Below, one piece after another: positions 42,813 to 50,168 of a stretch of 64,000 nucleotides of DNA (positions are counted from its first letter, which is position 1; each line of letters begins with the position of its first letter). Both the position numbers and the translations under genes were made by a program. This DNA is from Luteolibacter luteus (GTDB lineage Bacteria; Verrucomicrobiota; Verrucomicrobiia; Verrucomicrobiales; Akkermansiaceae), in assembly GCF_012913485.1 (NCBI RefSeq), contig NZ_CP051774.1, positions 5,704,001-5,768,000 on the forward strand, in the 5' to 3' direction. Under the pieces are notes generated by a model. It was not told the origin of the DNA. It worked only from the letters and a program-made list of their open reading frames with translations, and ran no database searches.

Positions 42813-45113
42813 TCAATTCGCTTTCTTCAGCTCTTCCTCGGTCCATGGACGACCGCTGCGATCCTTCGTGGCCGCGCGCTGCGTGGCGGGCACGGAGGGC
42901 GTCACCACGCTGGCCTTGTTTGACCATTCGTTGCGGACATAGGTGGCGATGTCCGCGAGCTTCTGGTCGGTGAACATGGGATTGATGCCCAAGGCCGGCA
43001 TGTCAGTGGAGGGAGTGTATTTTTCCCCTGCCACGGTGATCGGTCCGGTGAGGCCGTGAAGCATGATGTTGATCAGCGTTTCGGGCTTGCCGGTGACCCA
43101 CTCCGAGCCGTCAAGGGGGGGGCCGAGTTGCTGGACGCCGCTGCCGTCCGGGCCGTGGCAGCTGAAGCAAGCGGCTTCGCCCGCATAAAGAGCCTTGCCC
43201 CGGTTCCATGAGGCAAGCTCCTCACCCTCCAGGGAAGGCCCCTGCGTCGTGCCGCCGACGTTGTTTTCGCCTTGGTCGAGCCAAGCGAGGAGTTCCTCGT
43301 CGCCCGATTCCACCAGAGGCTTGAACTCGGCTTCATGTCCGTGAAGGCCGGAAATCGCGGCTTCCTTGATAAAGCGCACCTTCGGCTCGCTCTTCAGTAG
43401 CTTCGCCAAAGCTCCCAAGGAATCCGCAGTGCCCACCGTGCCCAAGACACGGGCAAGGTAAGGGGCATCTTCCTTCTCAGCAGGCTTCAGCGAGACCAGT
43501 CCTGCGCCGAGTTTGGAAAGCTCTCCCGGTTGCAGCGTGGTGCTGGCCCACAGGGCGGAGGCTTGGACTTTGGGATCCCTGTCCTTCAGTGCGGGAACGA
43601 GGTTCTCCGCTTTCAGCTCGCCCATCCCTTGCAAGGTCCAGATGGCATGGATGCGTGCGACAGGAGCGCCGTTGGCGGCCAGCTTTGCCAGCAGTGGAAT
43701 GGTCTGCGGATCCTTCCGCTCCACCAGCACGCGTTGCGCGGTTTCGCGGTGCCAGGAATTCGGGTGCATCAGCATCTTCACCAGGTCGAGGCCCTGTAGT
43801 GCGCCGATGTCCACCTTCGGCTCCAATTTGCCTGAAGTACTGCGAATGCGGTAGATGCGGCCGTGGCCATTGCCCGGCTTGTCGAGGCCGCGGGAGAGGT
43901 GCTGGTTCCGCAGGTAGGTGGTCTGGAAGGTCTTGTGCTGGATGATGCCATGATACATGTCCAACAGGTAGAGGGAGCCATCCGGAGCGGTGTAGACATT
44001 CACCGGGCGGAAGCGCTCGTCGGTGGAGGCGAGGAATTCCTTTTCACCCAGCGGATGGGTGCCGCTTAGCTTGCCATTTTTCTCGGTGATCTTGATGGCC
44101 TTCAGCAGGTTGACGGAGGATTCGGTGACGAATCCGGAGCCGTACCAATCCTTGGGGAAATTGGTGCCGCGATATACTGTCAGGCCGGCGGCGGCAGTGC
44201 AATTGATCAGCTTGTGAGTCTTCGGATCCAGTGTCTGTTCGCTGTAGCCACGCTCTTTCGTCAGGTAGCCACGATTTACGCCCGGCGTAACGCGGATGGG
44301 CCAGGTCCGGTTGTCGCCGAGGCCGTGGTTGTCGTTATACCTCAGCTTCACCGCAGGATTGGCAGTGAGGAGATTCGGCACCAGGCTTTCGCCAAACAGG
44401 AAGGTGGAATTGTGATTGTGGTAGAGCCGACCGTAATCATCGCGGGAGATTCCCCACTGGCCGCGGAAGGCGGTGGGCTCGATTTCCCACTTGTCGCCCA
44501 TGCGCTTGATGCGCTTGTCGGATTTCGCGAGGTAGAGGTAGTTGTCCAAGTTCGGCATCAGGCCGTTCGGCTTGTGCTCGACGTTGCCACCTTGGGCGAA
44601 ATTCGCGTCCACTGCTTCCGGCTCTCCCACCGCTTTGAGTCCATCGCGCTTCTGCCAATAGAGGCCATGCTCGTCGAGGTAGAGGACGCCATCGCCATAA
44701 ACGACCACGGCGCGAGGAAGCATGATCTTTTCCAGGAAAATGGTCTGCTTGTCCACCTTGCCATCCCCATCGCTATCCTCCAGCACGCTGATGCGGCCTT
44801 GGGGTTCGCTTTCGCCGATGCCATCGATGTCCGGCATGTAGCCGCGCATTTCGCAGACCCACATGCGGCCCGCGGGATCGAAGTCCAAACAGACGGGCTT
44901 CTCGACGAGAGGCTCGGTAGCTACCGGCTCGATCACAAAGCCCGGGGCGATTTTGAAGCTCTTCAAGGCGTCCGCGACGGATAGGACAGGAGAGGGCGGG
45001 ATTTCCTTTTCCGGCACCACCGGCTCCATGTTCTCGTGTTCCTTATTGTCGCCCTGCTGGGCAACAAGCGGTAGGGTACCAAGGGCAAAAGCCAATAGGG
45101 TGTGCGGACGCAT
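42813..45113 (-). CDS. PVC-type beta-propeller dehydrogenase with HEAT repeats and cytochrome c domain
   Basis: 766 residues from ATG 45113. Signal peptide (MRPHTLLAFALGTLPLVA), a beta-propeller typical of Planctomycetes/Verrucomicrobia membrane-bound dehydrogenases (PVCLDFDPAGRMWVCEMRGYMPD, NNHNSTFLFGE-type blades; ~30-440), then HEAT-like repeats (~450-620). A C-terminal cytochrome c has C-F-S-C-H at ~649-653 and a distal Met in the DMPALG region. Expected to oxidise a sugar or alcohol in the periplasm and pass electrons to the heme. The substrate is not known. Confidence 0.88.
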   Translation of the reverse strand: MRPHTLLAFALGTLPLVAQQGDNKEHENMEPVVPEKEIPPSPVLSVADALKSFKIAPGFVIEPVATEPLVEKPVCLDFDPAGRMWVCEMRGYMPDIDGIGESEPQGRISVLEDSDGDGKVDKQTIFLEKIMLPRAVVVYGDGVLYLDEHGLYWQKRDGLKAVGEPEAVDANFAQGGNVEHKPNGLMPNLDNYLYLAKSDKRIKRMGDKWEIEPTAFRGQWGISRDDYGRLYHNHNSTFLFGESLVPNLLTANPAVKLRYNDNHGLGDNRTWPIRVTPGVNRGYLTKERGYSEQTLDPKTHKLINCTAAAGLTVYRGTNFPKDWYGSGFVTESSVNLLKAIKITEKNGKLSGTHPLGEKEFLASTDERFRPVNVYTAPDGSLYLLDMYHGIIQHKTFQTTYLRNQHLSRGLDKPGNGHGRIYRIRSTSGKLEPKVDIGALQGLDLVKMLMHPNSWHRETAQRVLVERKDPQTIPLLAKLAANGAPVARIHAIWTLQGMGELKAENLVPALKDRDPKVQASALWASTTLQPGELSKLGAGLVSLKPAEKEDAPYLARVLGTVGTADSLGALAKLLKSEPKVRFIKEAAISGLHGHEAEFKPLVESGDEELLAWLDQGENNVGGTTQGPSLEGEELASWNRGKALYAGEAACFSCHGPDGSGVQQLGPPLDGSEWVTGKPETLINIMLHGLTGPITVAGEKYTPSTDMPALGINPMFTDQKLADIATYVRNEWSNKASVVTPSVPATQRAATKDRSGRPWTEEELKKAN

Positions 45114-45292
45114 GGGTTTCCTCGTTACGGTGGCGGTGACGGCAAAGTTTCCTTGGTAGAGCCAAAAAGTCAAAATTTGTATGACAGAAAAACGAAGCTT
45201 GGCAGGGCCGGATCTTTTGCCTTCCAGCCGTCGACTTTTCGCCTGACCAGCCTCCTTGAAATCCTTCGGGAGCGGGCCTAGCGTGGGGAGTT

Positions 45293-45751
45293 ATGAGATC
45301 GTCCATCTTGCTCATCCCCCTCGTCATGACCGTGGCTTCCTGTGACCGTGAAAACAGTAAGCCCCCGAAAGCCGTGGCCGTTCCGGAGAATGCTATAACT
45401 CCGGGAGAAGTGGTGGTGAGCGAGGAGCCGCCTGTTGCCCTTCCGGTGGATGAGGATGAGGTGGTCGACGTGGATGGAGAAGAAGCGCCCGAATTGCCGG
45501 ATCCTGCGGCGTCCCGCACGCCGGGCGAGCATCTGGACCACGCGCTGCAGAAAACCGGGGAAGGTCTTCAGACCGCGGGTGAGAAGACGCAGGAGGCTGC
45601 CATCATTACCGAAGAACGGACCAAGGAAGGGATCCGCACCGCACGCGAGAAGACGGAGACAGGGCTGCGCAAAGCCGCCGATGCCACGGGGAACTTCCTG
45701 AAGCGGGCTGGAGAAAAGATCGAAGAGGCCGGAGAAAAAGCGGAGGAATGA
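45293..45751 (+). CDS. Lipoprotein with amphipathic 11-residue-type helical repeats
   Basis: 152 residues. A good GGGGAG Shine-Dalgarno precedes the ATG. Lipobox VASC (Cys17), an acidic Pro/Val-rich linker (~20-75), then a highly charged helical segment (~80-152). The helix has recurring short periods (KTGEGLQTAGEKTQEAA, TREKTETGLRKAADATGNF) reminiscent of LEA/apolipoprotein-like amphipathic helices. Surface or periplasmic; function unknown. Divergent from the dehydrogenase gene, with 179 bases between starts. Confidence 0.7.
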   Translation: MRSSILLIPLVMTVASCDRENSKPPKAVAVPENAITPGEVVVSEEPPVALPVDEDEVVDVDGEEAPELPDPAASRTPGEHLDHALQKTGEGLQTAGEKTQEAAIITEERTKEGIRTAREKTETGLRKAADATGNFLKRAGEKIEEAGEKAEE

Positions 45752-45796
45752 GTCCGTCAGCCTCCTTCACATGAGGGATTGGCAAGTCTCTGAAGC

Positions 45797-47401
45797 ATGG
45801 CTTCGATAGAGCCGATGGCCATGCATCGCCTTGTTGTCCTCGTTCTCTTATTCTTCGGCATCAATACGCCTTCGGGCGCTGAATCCGCATTGGCCAAGCC
45901 ACCGGAGAAGGAGTCTTTCGACATCTATCTGCTGATGGGGCAGTCGAATATGGTGGGTCGGGACACCCGAGGACTTTCCGGGCAGGTGGATGAACCTCGG
46001 GTCTTGGCCATGGATGGCGAAGGTGCATGGCGCATCGCCCGGGATCCGATCCACATGAAAGATAGCCGTATCGAGCCCGGAGTGGGGCCGGGTATTTCCT
46101 TCGCACTCGAAATGCTCAAGGCAAGTCCGGAGCGGAGCATCGGCCTGGTGCCTTGTGCGGTGGGCGGCTCGCCGTTGAAGCGCTGGGTAAAGGGCGGCGA
46201 CCTCTATGAGAAGGCTCTCGCACGGGCAAAAGCATCGGCAAAGGACGGCGTGATCCGTGGGGTGCTTTGGCTTCAGGGTGAATCAGACACGGAGGATGAG
46301 AAGAATGCCGCGAGCTATGAGGCTCGCCTTACTGGCATGTTCAAGGATCTGCGTGCCGATCTCGGGTCGCCGGATCTGCCGATCGTGGTCGGGCAATTGG
46401 GTGAGTTCCTTTTGCAGCAGCCGGCCCGCTTCGCCCATGCCGAAACGGTCCGCGCTGCGATCCGGCATATGCCAGAGATGCTGCCAAGGATTGGATATGC
46501 GGATTCGGCGGGCTTGGAACACAAGGGCGACCAACTGCATTTCAGTACCGCGGCGGAGAGAGAGTTTGGGCAGCGTTTTGCCCGGGCGATGACGGACTTG
46601 CAATCCAAGGTGATAGGGACGTCCTGCGAGCTCTGGCGAGAAGGAAAAATGCCGGGCAAGGGAAGCCGTGAGCCGGAAGGACCGCGCTCTCCGGAGCGCA
46701 CGGATGCGATCCGCATCACCAATGTCAGCCGTCCGACGCTGACCTTGTTCCAAGCACCGGGGGAGCAGAAAGCACCGGCAGTGATCGTTTGCCCCGGTGG
46801 CGGCTATGGCTACGTGGTCCTGGACAAGGAAGGCAGCGAGGTCGCATCTTGGCTGAACTCGAAGGGAATTACCGCGCTGGTGCTCAAGTATCGCGTGCCG
46901 AACAACCACATGGGAGCGCTGCAGGACCTCCAGCGAGCCCTCAGGCTGACCCGGGCGAAAGCGGCGGAATGGAGAATCGATCCGGCAAGGGTTGGCGTGA
47001 TGGGATTCTCCGCGGGCGGTCATCTGGCAGCCTGGGCAAGCACGCGGTTTGGAGAGCCCGCTTATGAGCGGGTCGATGAGGTGGATGGACAAAATTGTCG
47101 TCCGGATTTTGCGATGCTGATTTATCCTGCATACCTCGACGACAAGCAGGGTGGCGTTTCACCGGATTTGGATCTGAAGGCGGAAATTCCGCCGACGCTG
47201 ATCGTTCACAATGAAGACGACAGCAGTTTCATCACGGGCTCCAAGATCTACCACGAGGCTCTGGTGGCGGCGAAAAAGCCGCATGAATTCCTCCTTTATG
47301 CCAACGGCGGCCATGGCTACGCGCTGCGGTGCACCGGTGAAGCGAAGGCCTGGCCGGAGGCGGCCAGCGTTTGGCTGGCGAAACAGGGTGTGAAACCCTA
47401 G
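45797..47401 (+). CDS. Secreted two-domain esterase: SGNH sialate-O-acetylesterase-like plus alpha/beta hydrolase
   Basis: 534 residues. Signal peptide (MHRLVVLVLLFFGINTPSGAE; ATG 45815 or 45797). N-terminal SASA/SGNH domain (~30-265): Ser block LLMGQSNMVG, GGSPLKRW, WLQGESD, and the C-terminal D-x-x-H (KGDQLHFS). C-terminal BD-FAE/esterase domain (~295-534): oxyanion PGGGYGYV, nucleophile GFSAGGHLAAW, Asp in HNEDDSSF, His in GGHGYAL. Both catalytic sets are intact. Probably deacetylates decorated polysaccharides (xylan, pectin or sialylated glycans), matching the sulfatase and sugar dehydrogenases in the window. Confidence 0.9.
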   Translation: MASIEPMAMHRLVVLVLLFFGINTPSGAESALAKPPEKESFDIYLLMGQSNMVGRDTRGLSGQVDEPRVLAMDGEGAWRIARDPIHMKDSRIEPGVGPGISFALEMLKASPERSIGLVPCAVGGSPLKRWVKGGDLYEKALARAKASAKDGVIRGVLWLQGESDTEDEKNAASYEARLTGMFKDLRADLGSPDLPIVVGQLGEFLLQQPARFAHAETVRAAIRHMPEMLPRIGYADSAGLEHKGDQLHFSTAAEREFGQRFARAMTDLQSKVIGTSCELWREGKMPGKGSREPEGPRSPERTDAIRITNVSRPTLTLFQAPGEQKAPAVIVCPGGGYGYVVLDKEGSEVASWLNSKGITALVLKYRVPNNHMGALQDLQRALRLTRAKAAEWRIDPARVGVMGFSAGGHLAAWASTRFGEPAYERVDEVDGQNCRPDFAMLIYPAYLDDKQGGVSPDLDLKAEIPPTLIVHNEDDSSFITGSKIYHEALVAAKKPHEFLLYANGGHGYALRCTGEAKAWPEAASVWLAKQGVKP

Positions 47402-47478
47402 GCCGCAGATTGTCATACGCGGGATATCGTGTAGGGACCGGCCGCACCTTCGAGTATCGGTGTCGACGACTCATCGAC

Positions 47479-48669
47479 ATGAAAATTTTTCTCCGAAACT
47501 CTCCAATCCTCCTCGGGGGGCTGCTTGCAGCCCTATCCCTTTGTCCGATCGCCGGTGTCTCTGCAGCCGATTCCCAGACTCCGGCCAGCTCGGAGGTAAC
47601 GGAAGCGATGAAGCCATGGGTGGATCAGCACAAGATCGCAGGCATCATCGGCATCATGGCCGACCGGGATGGCACGGTGCGCTACCGGAATTTGATCGGC
47701 TACGCGGATGTGGAGGCAAAGAAGCCGATCAGCGAGGACAATGTCTTTTGGGTTGCCTCCATGACGAAGATGTTTGCGGGAGCTTCAATCATGATGCTTT
47801 CCGACGAGGGCAAGGTGAGCCTCGATGATCCTGTGACGAAGTTCATCCCGCAGCTTGGCAAGTGGATGGTGACCGCGGAGAAAGACGCGGATCACATTTT
47901 ACTCAAGCCTCTGGAGCGCCCTGTGACGATCCGTCATTTGCTGAGCCATACGAGTGGCCTCACCGGCCTCTCCGAATTCCAGCAGGAAGTCGCCGCCGAT
48001 GGCGCATCGCTCCAAGCCCGTGCTCTGAGTTCGGTGACGGGGCCGCTGCAATGGCAACCGGGCGAGAAGTATCAATACGGCAATCAGGGCATGAACCTGG
48101 CCGCGCGGGTCGTTGAGATCGTCAGCGGGATGAGCTATGAGGACTTCCTGCAGCAGCGCTTCTTCGATCCACTGGGCATGAAGGAGACCACTTTCTGGCC
48201 GAGTGAGGCACAGATCGCACGCTTGGCCGGCGCGTATGGTCCGAACAAGGACAAGAGCGGCTATGCCAAAGGCGATATCACTTTCCTGAAGAAGCCGTAT
48301 AACGACCGCGTCCATCGCTTCCCGGAAGCAGGTGGCGGCTTGTTCTCCACGGTACATGATATCCTGCGCTACGGCACAATGCTCGCGAACAATGGCGAAC
48401 TGGAGGGCAAGCGTTACCTCTCGCCCGCGGCCATGGACGAGTTGCGGAAAGAGCAGACCGGAAAGACCAAGGTGAACTACAGCCTTGGCTATCACCTACG
48501 GAATGGAATGTTCGGTCACGATGGAGCCTACGGCACCGATCTTTCGGTGGATCCGAAGTCAGGTCTCATCGCTATTTTCATGGTGCAGTGCACCAGCGGG
48601 GATCAATGGACCGCGCGGGACCGCTTCCTTGAGGTGGCACGCGAGGTCTACGCGAAGAAGGCGCAGTAG
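47479..48669 (+). CDS. Secreted serine hydrolase of the class C beta-lactamase/EstB family
   Basis: 396 residues from ATG 47479. Signal peptide (LLGGLLAALSLCPIAGVSAA). Beta-lactamase fold: nucleophile S-M-T-K (FWVASMTKMF), YGN in KYQYGNQGMN as the Y-x-N motif, and HDGAYGTD in the position of the third (K/H-T-G) motif. These proteins usually cleave esters or D-peptides rather than beta-lactams. Upstream frame to 47371 overlaps the esterase gene. Function within the carbohydrate cluster is uncertain. Confidence 0.88.
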   Translation: MKIFLRNSPILLGGLLAALSLCPIAGVSAADSQTPASSEVTEAMKPWVDQHKIAGIIGIMADRDGTVRYRNLIGYADVEAKKPISEDNVFWVASMTKMFAGASIMMLSDEGKVSLDDPVTKFIPQLGKWMVTAEKDADHILLKPLERPVTIRHLLSHTSGLTGLSEFQQEVAADGASLQARALSSVTGPLQWQPGEKYQYGNQGMNLAARVVEIVSGMSYEDFLQQRFFDPLGMKETTFWPSEAQIARLAGAYGPNKDKSGYAKGDITFLKKPYNDRVHRFPEAGGGLFSTVHDILRYGTMLANNGELEGKRYLSPAAMDELRKEQTGKTKVNYSLGYHLRNGMFGHDGAYGTDLSVDPKSGLIAIFMVQCTSGDQWTARDRFLEVAREVYAKKAQ

Positions 48670-48710
48670 CGCTTGAAACGCGAATTCCGTTGTAGGGAAA
48701 TACCTCACAA

Positions 48711-48731
48711 TGGATTCAGGGTGGCACGCGC
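48711..48731. repeat. REP-like GC hairpin
   Basis: GGCACGCG and CGCGTGCC flank CGAGC: an eight-base perfect stem with no T tract, 42 bases past the serine hydrolase stop. Its shape resembles the REP-like hairpins scattered in related genomes. Confidence 0.5.
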
Positions 48732-48755
48732 GAGCCGCGTGCCTAGGGGTGGGGA

Positions 48756-50126
48756 ATGCGAATTTCCGGATTCCCTCGTTTCCCTGATTTCCGGGTGACC
48801 TCCCTTCTACTGCTCTGTGGTGCGAGTGCTTTCGCTTCGGCGGAAGTTTCTCCGCGTTTCGAACTGGTCCCAGCCTATCCGAATCTCACCTTCGACGACA
48901 ACGCTTCCGCTGCCGCGGTGATACCCGATGGCAGCGGACGTGTGGCGGTGGCGCTGCAACGTGGACAGATCCGCCTCTTGTCCGAGGATCGCGACGCATC
49001 GTCCGCTCCGATGTTCCTTGATCTGCGGGACAAGCTTCGTGAGGAGACCGAGTTTGAGGAAGGTCTGCATGGCATCGCCTTCCACCCGCAGTTCAAGAAG
49101 AACGGCCGCTTCTATGTGTGCTATACGCAGCGCGGACCACGACGGACGGTCCTGAGCGAATTCATGATCTCACGGGATGCTGTCCAAGCGGATCGCCGCT
49201 CGGAGCGGGTACTTCTCGAGTATCCGCACCCGCTGGGCAATCATTGGGGCGGAGGTATTGTGTTCGGACGCGATGGGTATCTCTATCTGGGCATCGGGGA
49301 TGGCGGCCTGCGCGATGACCCGTACCGCCTTGGGCAGAACCTGTGGTCGCTCCATGGAAAAATCCTGCGCCTTGATGTGGACCGCCGGAGTGAAGGATTG
49401 GCCTATGGTATCCCGGCGGATAATCCTTTTACGGACAAGCAGGAGATCCGCCCGGAGATCTGGGCGATTGGTTTCCGCAATCCTTGGGGCATGTCCTTTG
49501 ATCGTAAGACGGGTACCCTGTGGACCGGCGATGTCGGGCAGGAGACCTGGGAAGAAGTCAATCTAGTGAAGCGCGGGGCGAACTATGGATGGAGCGAGAT
49601 GGAAGGTCCGGAACGCCTGGCTTCGCGCGCGTCGTCGCCGACAGACGAGGATGCCTTCGTGAAGCCGATTCATGCGTATGGCCGTGAAAGCGGGATCAGT
49701 GTCACCGGCGGCTTTGTCTATCGAGGCAGCCGCTTGCCGTCGCTGGAGGGGCAGTACCTCTTTGGCGATTGGGGCATGGGACGCCTTTGGTCGCTCAAGT
49801 GGGATCGCCAGGCTGAGACCGAGGAGTCCTCATTGCTCTATGAAAGGCCTGTGGACGGCGAGGGCTTCAACCCGACCGTCATCGCTCCGGATGCAGGTGG
49901 GGAGCCACTGTTCTTCTCCCACTACCCTTCGATGATCTTCACCCTGAGGGAGCCGGAGCGGCTGGCGAGCACGGTGCCGGATGACGAGCAGATCGACGAG
50001 GTGATCCCGGAGCCGGAGGTGGTGCCGATCCCTCCGGATGATTCCCCGGAGGACCCCGATACCTCGTCCACGCAAGGCTTCGTCGCGGAGCGGATGTTGG
50101 CCTGCGCCCCCTACTCGAATAGGTAG
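48756..50126 (+). CDS. Secreted PQQ-dependent sugar dehydrogenase (GSDH/SGL fold)
   Basis: 456 residues. Signal peptide (VTSLLLLCGASAFASAE). Six-bladed propeller with family motifs EEGLHGIAFHPQFKKNGRFYVCYT, YPHPLGNHWGGGIVFGRDGYLYLGIGDGG and NYGWSEMEGPER. His and Asn/Tyr near these motifs are the usual PQQ/calcium neighbours of soluble glucose dehydrogenase. Ends with an acidic Pro-rich tail (~410-445), probably a flexible linker. Followed after 42 bases by a larger paralogue fused to a heme domain. Likely electron transfer to that or to other periplasmic cytochromes. Confidence 0.88.
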   Translation: MRISGFPRFPDFRVTSLLLLCGASAFASAEVSPRFELVPAYPNLTFDDNASAAAVIPDGSGRVAVALQRGQIRLLSEDRDASSAPMFLDLRDKLREETEFEEGLHGIAFHPQFKKNGRFYVCYTQRGPRRTVLSEFMISRDAVQADRRSERVLLEYPHPLGNHWGGGIVFGRDGYLYLGIGDGGLRDDPYRLGQNLWSLHGKILRLDVDRRSEGLAYGIPADNPFTDKQEIRPEIWAIGFRNPWGMSFDRKTGTLWTGDVGQETWEEVNLVKRGANYGWSEMEGPERLASRASSPTDEDAFVKPIHAYGRESGISVTGGFVYRGSRLPSLEGQYLFGDWGMGRLWSLKWDRQAETEESSLLYERPVDGEGFNPTVIAPDAGGEPLFFSHYPSMIFTLREPERLASTVPDDEQIDEVIPEPEVVPIPPDDSPEDPDTSSTQGFVAERMLACAPYSNR

Positions 50127-50168
50127 CCGGGGGAATCGCCTTGCGGGCGAGGAAGGAACTCCGCTTCC

